A stretch of DNA of 64,000 bases from Chamaelirium japonicum (taxonomy: Eukaryota > Streptophyta > Magnoliopsida > Liliales > Melanthiaceae): positions 12,406,073 through 12,470,072 of the forward strand of contig OX393549.1 in assembly GCA_947650365.1 (NCBI GenBank), given 5' to 3'. Both the position numbers and the translations under genes were made by a program. Under the pieces are notes generated by a model. That model made no database searches. It was not told the origin of the DNA and saw only the letters and a list, made by a program, of their open reading frames with translations. Shown here in pieces: positions 24,851 through 37,422 of this stretch (its first letter is position 1; every line of letters starts with the position of its first letter).

Positions 24851-25618
24851 TCAGGGAGTGGGACAGAAGGTAATGACATAATTAGCCCCGGTGCAAGTGA
24901 AGGTGCTGCTCGGATCATCGTACGCATAAGTTAACTATAGGCCAACGGACACGCAGCCTTGAATATCTGCGAATATGTGGTTGCATGGCACGAATTGGGG
25001 CCCGCAAAGGCTCCCGTCCGGCGCCCTCGCCTGCAGCTCCGGCAGGCACTGGTCGTTGATGTTCACGGGGCACGAGGTGGTCCTGCAGTCCCCGGTCCCA
25101 CCCTGGGGGGTGATCGAGAGCGGCACGTTGAACCCGTCGACGTTGCTGACGTCATAGGTGTCCTTCCCCGAGTCGCCCACCAGGGTGAACTCCGCGAGGG
25201 TGACCGGCGGGATGCCGCCCGCGCCGTTGCATTCGACCAGCCCGGAGCCGCAGTCGCCGGAGGTGCACGAGAACCTCCCGGAGGCGTGATCTGTGGTGCA
25301 GGACGTGCGGGCCCACATGCGGCCGGACCATCGGCCGGCGGGGGCGGCGAGGAGCACCGTGTCCTTGCTGGCGAGAACGAACCCGGTCTGCGGGAGTTGG
25401 GCGCCGGTCGAGAGGGTGGCCGGCCACACCGTGTAGGGGCAGCTGTTTTGGAAGGTGAAGGTAGCAGCTGAAAGAGCACCTGAAAATGGCGGTAAACATA
25501 CAGGTCAGTGAGATCGATCGATGGATGTTGGGTTTTAAAGCTGTGATGATCGAAACAGACCTTGGGTGAGGAAGAAAGGGACGAAGGCGGCGAGTGAGAT
25601 GAGGGTCGTAGCGTCCAT
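24851..25618 (-). pseudogene. Thaumatin-like (PR-5) protein pseudogene
   Basis: Thaumatin-like proteins are secreted, disulfide-rich defence proteins. Exon 1 (25618-25561) starts in a strong context (GCCGCCATGG) and encodes the signal peptide MDATTLISLAAFVPFFL. A 81-base GT..AG intron follows, then exon 2 from 25479, with CPYTVWPATLSTGAQLPQTG, GRMWARTSC, FSCTSGDCGSG, GDSGKDTYDVSNVDGFNVP and CPVNINDQCLPELQ. The open frame stops at 24935 after about 200 residues. Family members are usually 220-245 aa with 16 cysteines. Most of the last cysteine cluster is missing, and family-like residues appear in shifted frames down to a TGA at 24851. So the gene has an internal deletion and about two frame breaks. 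A TATAAAT box lies about 60 bases before the ATG. Confidence 0.85.
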
Positions 25619-27178
25619 GGCGGCGGAGGAGGGGATCCAACTTCCAAGTGAGGGTTTGATGCGATGCGGAGGCCAGGATTTATAGATTGAGGGATGGATG
25701 GATTAGGGTTTTGTAGACTTGGTAGTTCACATGCAATGGCTGGCCTACTCTGGATGACCTGCATGTCTTAGTCGGAGGAGACTACGTACAGTGTAACGTT
25801 CCTGCTTCGACCTAGAAAGAGGGAAATCACAGCCGTTCATTGTATCATATGATGGGTCTAGTGTTGTGGCATCAAAGGCAGGGATCAAACCACGTACTGC
25901 TCTGAAAGTTTGTTATGGTCGTTCTGGATCTTTCAGACATACACTGTGGGGTAAATTACGGCCATCCTGTGGTTTTTCGGCAATAGTCAATTGAGGGTTG
26001 AGTTTGATATACACTAGTGCATGTGTTGAGCTATCGCGTTAGGTCTATCAATTTAGCCCTTTGGAGAGGGTACCTTGTCCAGTCCGGTCCTCGAAAGCTC
26101 TTTAAAACCCTAGGGTTTTAAAGAGGGTCGGGCCTAGTATTCATAAGCCCTCCAAGATGAGGGCCAGGCCAGAAAAACCTATGGCCCGGCCCTGATAGGT
26201 CCTGCCCTATCAGGGCTAAATAATACTTATTAAGGGGCTAAATCAACAGCCAAGTAGAACTAATCAGTAATTAATCGGTCACTCACTATAACCCTATAGG
26301 AATTGGAGTTATCAAGCTTGGATATATTACTATTAGAAGTATTATATAGCACTCGTAAGACCTATACTACTTTTTAAGCTGTATTATCAGTCTCAAGCAC
26401 AAATAAATGAGTGGGGTTTTAAATGAATGTAACCCAAAAGCCTAAAGGCACTAGCATAAGAGTAGTTTAGGGAGAATTTTATTTTTTTAACCCTTTCCTA
26501 TTGACCTAACTGAATAAATAATTATGTCGATAATCCTTATCTTAGCGATATCAATGGAGATCGATCAGATCAATTACATCACAGGGCTTAAGATGGACAA
26601 AACGGGACTAAAGATGGGACACTTCACATCTTTTGATCTGATCCATTACAGACTTGATCAATGGATCCGATCAGTAGCGCATGGCCACGGCTCAGCTGTG
26701 ATTCGACTTCACCAGCTCTGATAACCGTACAATAATTCTTGGACTCGAACGTATCTTCTCGACCAAAAATTCTCTCAATAATGTCTTGCTACTGTTGAAG
26801 TCATCTCTCGAAGTCTATCTTTGTTTTTTCTCTCTACTTGTTGGGATTCTGAATGAGTGAGTTCGCTGAAGTTTCCTTGAAGCCGTACTGACAGTGGAGA
26901 AGAATGCATCCGCATGAGAGTCATTGTATCTCTAGAAGTCAGGTATCTGGAATCCAACTTGTGAGGAGACAATTTAATTTTTAGACAAACACCTGCGCGC
27001 CTCGACCTCACAGACCACATCCTATTCTCTTCTTCTGTCATTTATATTTTAATCCCATATGTTTCATTATAAAAAAAAATAGCATGGGATTAGTTTAGTT
27101 TGTTCAATATATTAATTTTGCAATTATAGTCAAATACAAATTATAATCGTTGATTAATTATTTTTGAAGATAAGTCTA
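25619..27178. other. Intergenic DNA, no gene seen
   Basis: It holds the promoter of the thaumatin-like pseudogene (TATA near 25680 on the minus strand) and a perfect 28-base palindrome at 26098-26125. The rest shows no gene. Short open frames have no domains. Confidence 0.5.
26098..26125. repeat. Perfect 28-bp palindrome with two telo-box cores
   Basis: The arm CTCTTTAAAACCCT is followed directly by its own reverse complement. Each half contains AAACCCTA, the telo-box core bound by plant TRB proteins. Function unknown. Confidence 0.8.
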
Positions 27179-27380
27179 CTATATTCTAAAAATCGAATTA
27201 TTGATATATGCTAATACACATTCCGTTGGGTCTATGTTACTCTCATTTTCGGAGTTCGAAAGGTCCCTTGAAACATTCAAGGATTGCTCCTGTATAACGA
27301 GAGGTATAGTGAGACACTTTGACGCAAAATGATCTAAGTCTTTGTAAGTAAAGCATTGGCGAAAATTACCGATAGGCTCA
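27179..27380 (-). pseudogene. Possible retroelement gag zinc-knuckle fragment
   Basis: A minus-strand stretch reads like a degraded CCHC knuckle (CFTYKDLDHFASKC). It is a small broken fossil lying just outside the Athila/Tat-like element's left LTR. The family is not certain. Confidence 0.3.
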
Positions 27381-28702
27381 TGATCGTCGCATAAATACAT
27401 CACATCCATACCCCTAAACCTATGCTTAATTATGATATATCTACATTAAATCATTCTAATTGAGTGTATTATCATGATCAGCAACAAAAAGCCACAAACG
27501 ATAAAAAGCGGCATTAGGCAAAGTGTGACGAGGAGTAAAGCTAAGTGCAACCACAGGAAAAATGAATATCTGAAATCATCTTCCACGAGCAACTCCGAGA
27601 AACTGAGAAATCGCAGTGATCGATCGATCAGCCGCTGCCCTTCTACGCAGATAGAAAAATCACCATGACTGTTCGTTTAGGCCCGAGTGCCGATCGATCG
27701 GCCATGGCAACCAGAGCACCCCGACGCTCTAAATCGGAAGGTCGAGATTACGCTGCAGACGAATACTAATTTTTTACGCTCGGGAGCCATCATATACACT
27801 GTCTCTATTAAAGAGACAGATCCGATTTTCGCTTGGAAAACCACCATCTTCGGAGGAGAGCTCAAGGGTGAAAAAGAAGAGGAGCCGCTATGGAACACTC
27901 GTCATCGTTCATCAACGACTCCATCATCATCCCCACCATGAGCATACGTCTAAGCTTATAATGCTTTGATGAAGCCCTAGCTTTTGTTTTAGTTGTATTC
28001 TATGCACTTTTAGGTTTTTGTTATTTTAATTGAAGAATAGCTTGACAAAAATTATCAATTATCTTTTCGTTATTCGTTTCTATATCGTGGAAATTGAATA
28101 AACTGTATCTTTGTCCTGCTCCGCTCTTAAATATAACTTACCATCTCTCAAGAGATGCACCATGTTTAGGAAGACGGTTCGTGCCCTAAAAAGACGGACC
28201 GTGCTAAACTAAAGATAGCGCATGCCATTCGCGTGATGGTAAGGTCGTATATATCAATTACTTGAGTTATTAGCCTTCCATAAAATGAGTTATGCTAAGG
28301 AAAGACGATTAGTGCCTTCAAAGGATGGATCGTGCCGACTAAGGATAATTCATATATACCGTTGAAGGTAATAACACTCGTTGAGATTCTGTTATAATTC
28401 TAGTCCTAACGGATCGAAACGCTCTATTGGAATAATAACCCTAATCGATATAAATAGGCTATTTCATAGCTAGTGGTGGATTCTCCGTCCTGGATCCTCT
28501 CTACTTGATATCTCTTCTTAGTTTAATCACTTTATTAGTTTTAATTAGTTTCGTAAATTATCATACAACTCACTCTCTAATTATTTTAAACCTTTGAATT
28601 AAATCAAAAGTTACATAATCGCAATCCCTGACGTTGATACCGGTATTAATCCTTTAACTATATTGATTCGGCTAAAAATACCGGTGTGATCGGAAACAAT
28701 CA
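27381..28702 (+). repeat. Left LTR of the Athila/Tat-like element
   Basis: About 1.3 kb, from TGATCGTCGC to AAACAATCA, followed by TGGCGCC at 28711. The first 560 bases are matched by 58008-58593. The start is fixed by the shared boundary with the right LTR. The end is placed from the primer site and is accurate to about ten bases. Confidence 0.65.
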
Positions 28703-29204
28703 TAAATTTTTGGCGCCAGTACGTATCGAGGATTGGTAATGCTAACTTACGAATAATTTTAAGAATTAATCTCTTAGATTTCTTCTTTTTTTTTTTTGTA
28801 ATCTTATTACTTATTTTTTATCTCTCTCTTTCTTAGGTACCTTATTCATGGAAGATAGGAACCAACTGCCTCTTTTCCAAATAAGTACTCCTGACACATC
28901 TTTCTTTTTAAAAGTTTAACTTTTAGTCATTATCTTCTTTAGTCTAGTTATATATCTTTTTAATTTCCTTTACCGCGCCTGCCTAGGAAAGCTCATCACA
29001 TAAATTAAGGAGATTTATGTGTGCTGCTATCATCCTTATTAAAAGCTGGTGCCACCTTGGTCAATTTTAGTTATTTTACTTTTGCACTTTACTTTTGCTA
29101 CTTGCATGTTTGGTCATCGTTCTCTAAGGTCGCATATAATTCCGTTAGATCTTGACCTTGAGCACACACACAAATTACACCGTAACAACCTTTGCCAATC
29201 CAAG

Positions 29205-30480
29205 ATGGATGATAATGTGGATAACCCACCACAGAATGATGCACGTGAGGTACATGAAGTGTCCGAGGCATCTAGCTAGAGTACTTAGGGCATACTTCAC
29301 GCCCACTACCTACACATTCCCATCATGCATAAGACTCCCTGGCCATCGCTTTGGCAGAAAACTTCAAAATTAAGTCCAGTATAATTAACATGCTTTCATC
29401 TTTTCATGGACTCTCTAAAGAAGACCTAGACAAACACCTGGACGAGTTCCTAAAATTATGCACGATGTTTAAACTCCAAACCCTGGACAATGAAGCCACA
29501 AAACTACGGATGTGTCCCTTCTTACTTAAGGACAATGTCACACATTGGCTCCAAACTATAGGAAACACCACTATCACTACTTGGATACAAATTTAACAAG
29601 AATTATAACTGAAATTCTTCCCAATTGGAAAAACCAACCAATATAGGAGAGCCATTACCAGCTTCTCCCGATTGGATGGGGAACAGTTTCACGAAACATG
29701 TATAGGAAAGACCAAAAGACTTATTAAGAAAATGCCCCTATCATGTTGTGCCACAATGGCAGATTATCCAACACTTCTATGACGGATTGATCAAAACCAA
29801 CCATCATATGATCGACGCAACATATGGAGGAACTTTTATGCTAAAAAATGAGGATGAGGCATGAAAACTCTTTGAAAACCTCTCTGATAACTCCCTACAA
29901 TATATCTCCTCTAGTAGAGACAACTTTGCGAGCCCTACCACCATCGCAAAAGGGAAAGTCTCTTTGATCTCACAAGCTCGACAAACGACTCTAATAAAGT
30001 AGACAACCTTGCTCGAAAGTTAGACCAACTTTTGTCCATAGGAACCCCGCCTATGTTCGCAAACCCAACCTTCAAAACTCCCACACAGACTGAAGTTTGT
30101 GCCTTGTGTCCTTACCTAACCATCACATCAGCACTTACCCGTTAGTATCCCAATATCTTGAATTTGTGCAAGAGCAGATGAACGCAATGAACACCTACCA
30201 GTGAAATAACCCATATTCAAACACTTACAACCTAGAGTGGAAAAATCACCCTAATTTCGATCTCTAGAAAATCTCAAGCACCTACCATGCACTTCTTAAT
30301 CTTAACCTTCAAGACTACCATTTCAAAACTAAATCAAAACTACCGACCATCCCAACCACAATGCCAACACCTAAATCACCCTCCTAAAGAAACCAGTCAT
30401 TTGAAGAAAAGGTGCTGGGTGCATTGCAAAATCTTGAAGCTAACACGTAACTATTACACTCCTACACCTAGTTAATTTCA
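29205..30480 (+). pseudogene. gag: gag region of the Athila/Tat-like element (fossil)
   Basis: The text of a plant gypsy gag domain is recognisable (INMLSSFHGLSKEDLDKHL, MCPFLLKDNVTHWLQ). It is broken at many points and not coding today. The segment ends where a small CACTA MITE is inserted. Confidence 0.65.
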
Positions 30481-30491
30481 AAACTTGAGTC

Positions 30492-30680
30492 CACTACACC
30501 AATTTGAGGAATAAACTATATAAATAAACGACGGGCAAAGTTTGTCTTTTAATAAATGACTGTCAATTTATTTTTTTTAGTGGTAAAAAACGACGGACAT
30601 TGAAAAATGACAGACTGAAAAATATCATACTGAAAAACTACGATTATTGCCTGTCCTTTTTCGACAACATTGGTGTAGTG
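30492..30680. mobile_element. CACTA-type MITE, 189 bp
   Basis: It starts CACTACACCAAT and ends ATTGGTGTAGTG, perfect 12-base terminal inverted repeats. GTC flanks both ends (30489-30491 and 30681-30683), the 3-bp CACTA target size. Inside are CGACGG-containing words (AACGACGGGC, AACGACGGAC). It has no coding capacity and needs a transposase supplied in trans. It is inserted in the fossil gypsy element. Confidence 0.85.
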
Positions 30681-30689
30681 GTCCCAAAT

Positions 30690-31420
30690 GGGACAGCTAG
30701 CCAACGCCATGAACCGACGAGAGGAAGGAAAGCTTCCTAGCAAACCCATACAAAACCTAAGGAGTCAAAACCTAGCCGATGAAATCCACAAAAATATCTA
30801 TCACGAACAAGCTAAGGGTATCACAACTCTTAGAAGTGGCAAGATACTGGATAATTAAGTTGACAAATTAGAAAAAGAATCAGCTCCTAAACTCCCCACC
30901 GAAAAATCAATTGAAACTCAACCCAAACAAGCAACTCCAACTGCTGAACTGACTAGCAACCAATATACACCTCGCACTCCCTTCTCTCAAAGCCTAAAGA
31001 CACCGGCCATTGCTGAAAAGAAGCGAATCGTGATTGAGGACATCATGGACATCTTCTAATAAGTCAAAATAAACCTGCCTTTGTTAGAAACTATTAAGAA
31101 CAAATCCAAATCCACTATATCCAAGAAGATCTTCCTCACTGAGCAAGTAAGCTCGTTATTCATGAAAGACACACCCCCAAAATTGAAGGATCCGGGTACT
31201 CCGATCATCTCCTGTCTCATTGGAGACTCCATTAACTGAGCACTCATGGATTTTGGGGTAAGTGTCAATTTACTTCCCTACTCAATGTATGAAAAACTCG
31301 ACATATGTAAGCTGCAACCGACATAAGTTATATTTTAGTTCGTCGACAATTTCGTCAAGACACCCTAGGAATCATCGAGGATGTATTAATCAAAGTAGAT
31401 AAACTTTACTTCTCGGTGGA
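30690..31420 (+). pseudogene. Gag end / protease region of the Athila/Tat-like element (fossil)
   Basis: Protease-like text (SVNLLPYSMYEKL) is visible near 31260-31310. The region is broken and is interrupted at 31421 by the large LTR insertion. Confidence 0.6.
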
Positions 31421-33645
31421 TGTAACAACCCAAAATAAAATAATAGTTTAAAAGGTCATTATAAGAAATTCTTATAATAAATTCAAAATAAAAATCGGAC
31501 GGCGCCATTGCGTCCGTCTCGTCGAAACGATCAAAAACCATATATAAACTTTTTCGTTTTGAACTCATTTAAAGCATTAAAAATTTAAAAGAAAAATGTT
31601 ATATATATATGTGTAAACATATAGCCTATAGAAGGATTTGAACCTATGACCCCTTCATTTGAATTCTTAAAGATTTTCCTCTAGCCAAAAGACCCGTAGT
31701 GCTTTTCTATATTGAAAACAGCTAATATAACTAATATATATACCACTGGGGAGACCAACAGTCGTTGACCCTTCGTTTCCGATCGGACGGAAGGGGTCGC
31801 GCAGATGTAACCGAAGCCGGCGACCTTTCGTTTCCGATCGGACGGGTACAGCTGCGATACGCACTAAATGGCCGATTTGCAATAAAGACCCTGTGACTTT
31901 TAGAATTCCCAAAACTACTATATAAACCCCCCCCTCTACAAGAGTTTTTCATTCCAACCCACCTCGGGATCCGTGCCACCCAACCTTTCCCCTTCCCTCC
32001 TCGCCAACCACCACCGCCACCGCCGGCCACCACCGGCCACCACCGGCCACCACCTCCGACGCCGCCACCATCACCACCTCCGGCCGGCCACCACCTCCGG
32101 CGCCGCCACCATCACCACCTCCGGCCGCCACCACCACCGACCACCACCTCCGGCCGGCTACCACCTCCGGCCGACCACCGCCTCCGGCCGCCGCCGCCGC
32201 CGCCTCACACCACCCGGGTTGTTGGGTCGGGTATGTAATTTAAACCCGTTAACCCGTTCGGATTTTTAAATCTGTTTATAAATTTCTGATGCAAAAAGAC
32301 TATACTTGATTTAGAACCCACAACCTCTTCTAAACCTACTCTAAAACCCTTTAGGCTAACCAATAGATCCATTTACATCTTATGTCTATAAATCACCTAT
32401 AATTAAATATATAGATTATCTATGTAAACTATATTGACCTTATCTTACCCATACGGACTCGGAATTGAGTTCCGTCAGTGGCGTTGGACTCGTAATGACA
32501 AAATACACCTACTTAGATCATAAAATTCCACAACCGACAATTAAAAAATATATTTACCATTTTACCCCTATGGTAAAATGGTCATAACCTTTTCATTCTA
32601 AATCGGAATTGAGTTCCGTTTGCGGCCACGGGTCCATAATGAAATGATCTACACAACAGTATAGATTTAAGGTATTTTTGAAAATTACAAAAATACCCCT
32701 TAAAAGAGAAAACCCACTAATTCACATCGAAAAATGTTGGGAAAAATCCCAGAAAAATTTAGGAAAAACTAACAAAATATTAGTAACATATTTTCAGGTT
32801 TCGAGCGTGATAAGGCTTCCTCATCAAGAATAAGAGTTTGCAACAGTTCAGGTAGGGGAGTTTTAACCAAGTTTCTTCATGCTAAATATCTGCTATAGAT
32901 CATCGGTAAATTACTATGAGTAGTAAATTGTGAAGTACGTGATCACTTGTTGGGTGTGGGTCTAGCCCTGGCGGAATGCCAGAAAGTACCTGGGTGTGGG
33001 TCTAGCCCTGGCGGAATGCCAGAAAGTACCTGGGTGTGGGTCTAGCCCTGGCTACAGGCCTAAAAGTTACCTAGGTGTGGGGCTAGCCTAGTCTGAGGAC
33101 TAAAAGTACCTAGGTGTGGGGCTAGCCTTGTTGCGGACTAAAAGTACCCGGGTAAGGATTGAGATTCCTACCCTGGCCGGAAGAGCCAAAAAGGGAATCG
33201 GGTGATCCATGTTTTTATTATTTACATTTCGTAGTCAAGTTTACTGTTTTTCCATACAAATATTTAGCATGAAATAAACTATGTCATGAGGTGAGTCAGT
33301 GGTTTGGACTCACCCCCCTACAGATGTTGTGCACCCTTCAGAGTCAAATCCTGCAGGACTGGAAGAGGACGGAGAGCGAGTAGGGAACGACTCAGAAGGA
33401 GTTGAGGACCCACTGTACACCCCTTTCTACGAAGACGCCGAAGCCGAAATATGAAGTGTCGTTGTAGAAGAATAAATTTATGTTTTAGACTTTTGTTTTC
33501 ATGAAGTGTATCAAACAATGGTTTTTATAATAAAGTGGCTCAGTTGAATTCCATATTTGATGGAATTTATTTATATCAAGTTTTTATTCCTAACACCCCA
33601 GTATTATACGGGTTGAATTAATCCGTAAAATATCGGGGCGTTACA
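31421..33645 (+). repeat. Left LTR of the outer gag-only element
   Basis: 2225 bp. It contains a TATATAA box at 31919-31925, a strongly GC-rich block of CCGGCCACCACCTCCGGC-like repeats (about 31990-32215), and a 40-base minisatellite (about 32950-33155). On the opposite strand is a tRNA-like A/B-box pair near 31635-31690. Confidence 0.85.
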
Positions 33646-34871
33646 ACTTGGTATCAGAGCCTAGGTAATAGGTCCTAGGAATTAGAATTATTAGCAAGAA
33701 GGACATTAGTAGGATAGTCACTTAACCTAGAGCATAAGTTAGGTTCATGTGAAGTAAATCTAGGTACACCTAGTCCTAGATGATTAAGACATTGATAACC
33801 TAAGACACTTAATCGCTAGAACAAGGTATGAACTTAAATTAAGAATCTTTTTTTTAAATATGTTATAATAACCTTCGATACGTAGGTCTGAGACAATAAA
33901 TTTTGAACGCTGAAAAGTTAGTCAACCCAGAAGATAATATAATACATCGAAATTAGAACGTATGATCACTTAAAGAGAATTAGAAACTAACTAGAATTAT
34001 AGGATGCCGCTTTGTAAAGATATGAAAATATATGAAGGTGTTATAAACCCTAGTAATAAATCAATTAGGGTAAGAAATCCCTAAGGAGTAATTTAATTTA
34101 AGATCCTATCTCCTAAGACCTCTTTTGAAAACACGTTACTACAGTATCTTAGTAGAAATAAGGATTATTGAAAGAAACTATTCTTAAGTCTTTTTGTAAA
34201 CTTAGTCGCATATCAAAGACTAAGACCTCTTTCCTGTGTAACCTGAAACCTATCCAAAGTATTAGAACCTTACCTAGGATAATCAATCTTGATGATAGTA
34301 GGTTAACTCAGGAATTAGATTTATATACGCAAATTACTCAGAAAAAATAAAAAAAAAAAAAAATAAAAAAATAAAGCATCCAACGCCTATAAGAACTAAG
34401 ATATTTCTCGAATGAAATCCATAGTCGAGAAGTCTAATGGACTCCAACCTCAAGCGATTAGTAACATACAAATGATTGACACAAATGAGTAAAGTTTTAA
34501 ATAAAGTCGAGTTGAATATAGAATACTAGTCACTTTCTAGTATTTAATTTTTACAAAAACATGGGGAGATCTGGGTTAAATCATTAGTGCAGAGAGAACT
34601 GATTTCAAGTACATAATCGACTTAAAAATTATAACATGTACTGTGATAATTAGGATTGATGTTAATCATCATTTCTCGAATTCAAGTTCAATGAAAAGGG
34701 CTACCTAGGAAAGGGCTGCCTGGGGTTAGGTGGAGCCGTTCCATGGGAAAAAGGGCTGCCAATTGCCAGTGTGGAGCCACCTAAGGTGGAGCCGCCTAGG
34801 ACTTTGACTTCGAGATCATGATAGTTTACCTCTACATCCTAAATGATCAGAGTCAAATAGTTAAAGTTTTT

Positions 34872-34878
<7 letters not shown>

Positions 34879-34908
<30 letters not shown>
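34879..34908. repeat. Poly-A tract in the outer element's interior
   Basis: About 38 A residues (34870-34908 with neighbours). Matching T runs occur in the reversed nested copy at 39510-39548 and 39798-39827, so it is a feature of the family. Confidence 0.8.
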
Positions 34909-34915
<7 letters not shown>

Positions 34916-37347
34916 GTGAAATTAAGAACATCAAGGGATTGGATGCAAGTTAGAAAAGGAAAGCAATAGAAAACCGAAGTTTTGGCACAGACAATATTGG
35001 ACAAAGATTTCAGGACAGATTAGTAGTTACTGATGCGTCTTATTTACGAAAATATATATTAACAGAAGCTCATCGGTCAAAATTTCCTATTCACTCAATC
35101 TAGGTCATAATTCCGTTCTGTCCAACAAGAACCTGTGGATCACGCTGTTCAAAGAGTACATGGCAAGATTTTTGCAGTATAGACTAACAATGATGTCATC
35201 AAAGGTATGCACTATTTCAAACAATATAGCAGTAACTACGAAAAGACTTAAATTCGTAGGATCAATTCCTCTAGACCCCAACACAAATTATACATATTCA
35301 ACTGAAGACAGAGTTGTAACGCCCCGATATTTTACGGATTAATTCAACCCGTATAATACTGGGGTGTTAGGAATAAAAACTTGATATAAATAAATTCCAT
35401 CAAATATGGAAATTACTGAGCCACTTTATTATAAAAACCATTGTTTGATACACTTCATGAAAACAAAAGTCTAAAGCATAAATTTATTCTTCTACAACGA
35501 CACTTCATATTTCGGCTTCGGCGTCTTCGTAGAAAGGGGTGTACAGTGGGTCCTCAACTCCTTCTGGGTCATTCCCTACTCGCTTTCCGTCCTCTTCCAG
35601 TCCTGCAGAATTTGACTCTGAAGGGTGCACAACATCTGTAGGGGGGTGAGTCCAAACCACTGACTCACCTCATGACATAGTTTATTTCATGCTAAATATT
35701 TGTATGGAAAAACAGTAAACTTGACTACGAAATGTAAATAATAGAAAACATGGATCACCCGATTCCCTTTTTGGCTCTTCCGGCCAGGGTAGGAATCTCA
35801 ATCCTTACCCGGGTACTTTTAGTCCGCAACAAGGCTAGCCCCACACCTAGGTACTTTTAGTCCTCAGACTAGGCTAGCCCCACACCTAGGTAACTTTTAG
35901 GCCTGTAGCCAGGGCTAGACCCACACCCAGGTACTTTCTGGCATTCCGCCAGGGCTAGACCCACACCCAACAAGTGATCACGTACTTCACAATTTACTAC
36001 TCATAGTAATTTACCGATGATCTATAGCAGATATTTAGCATGAAGAAACTTGGTTAAAACTCCCCTACCTGAACTGTTGCAAACTCTTATTCTTGATGAG
36101 GAAGCCTTATCACGCTCGAAACCTGAAAATATGTTACTAATATTTTGTTAGTTTTTCCTAAATTTTTCTGGGATTTTTCCCAACATTTTTCGATGTGAAT
36201 TAGTGGGTTTTCTCTTTTAAGGGGTATTTTTGTAATTTTCAAAAATACCTTAAATCTATACTGTTGTGTAGATCATTTCATTATGGACCCGTGGCCGCAA
36301 ACGGAACTCAATTCCGATTTAGAATGAAAAAGTTATGACCATTTTACCACAGGGGTAAAATGGTAAATATATTTTTTAATTGTCGGTTGTGGAATTTTAT
36401 GATCTAAGTAGGTGTATTTTGTCATTACGAGTCCAACGCCGCTGACGGAACTCAATTCAGAGTCCGTATGGGCAAGATACGGTCAATACAATTTACATTG
36501 ATAATCTATATATTTATTACTAGTTGATTCTTAGACATAAAGTGTAATTGGAACTCTTGGTTAGCCCAAAGGGCTTTAAATTGGGTTTAGAAGAGGTCGG
36601 GGGTTCTAAATCAAATCTAGTTTTTTTGCATAGCATTTTATAAATGGATTTAAAAATCCGAACGGGTTAACGGGTTTAAATTACATACCCGACCCAACAA
36701 CCCGGGTGGTGTGAGGCGGCGGCGGCGGCGGCCGGAGGCGGTGGTCGGCCGGAGGTGGTGGCGGCGCCGGAGGTGGTGGCGGCCGGAGGTGGTGGTGGTG
36801 GCGGCGCCGGAGGTGGTGGCGGCCGGAGGTGGTGGTGGTGGCGGCGCCGGAGGTGGTGGCCGGCCGGAGGTGGTGGTCGGTGGTGGCGGCGCCGGAGGTG
36901 GTGGCGGCCGGAGGTGGTGATGGTGGCGGCGCCGGAGGTGGTTGCCGGCCGGAGGTGGTGATGGTGGCGGCGCCGGAGGTGGTGGCCGGTGGTGGCCGGC
37001 GGCGGCGGTGGTGGCCGGCGGCTGTTGGTGGTGGTTGGCGAGGAGGGGAGGGGAAAGGTTGGGTGGCACGGATCCCGAGGTGGGTTGGAATGAAAAACTC
37101 TTGTAGAGGGGGGGGTTTATATAGTAGTTTTGGGAATTCTAAAAGTCACAGGGTCTTTATTGCAAATCGGCCATTTAGTGCGTATCGCAGCTGTAACCGT
37201 CCGATCGGGAACGAAAGGTCGCCGACTTCGGTTACGTCTGCGCGACTCTTTCCGTCCGATCGGAAACGAAGGGTCAACGACCGTTGGTCTCCCCAGTAGT
37301 ATATATATTAGTTATATTAGCTGTTTCTAATACAGAAAAGCACTACG

Positions 37348-37422
37348 GGTCTTTTGGCTAGAGGAAAAACTTTAAGAGTTCTAATGGAGAGGTTATAGGT
37401 TCGAATCCTTCTATAGGCTATA
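37348..37422 (+). other. tRNA-like A/B boxes inside the LTR (antisense to the element)
   Basis: TTGGCTAGAGG (37354-37364) resembles an A box, and GGTTCGAATCC (37398-37408) is a perfect B box. The spacing of 43-44 bases is that of a tRNA gene. The same module recurs at about 42611-42680 and, with GGTTCAAATCC, in the two outer LTRs. No convincing full cloverleaf was drawn, so it is a pol III promoter-like relic rather than a tRNA gene call. Confidence 0.45.

Noticed and set aside
31949-32269. Gly/Trp/Val or His/Pro-rich frames in the GC-rich part of the LTRs (also near 36700-37070, 41960-42330, 44780-45080)
   Set aside because: They lie in LTR simple repeats, appear in several frames on both strands, and change with repeat length.
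33318-33518. 66-codon frame MFDTLHENKSLKHK present in all four gag-only LTRs
   Set aside because: It is conserved only because the LTRs are near-identical copies. It runs antisense to the element and matches no known family.
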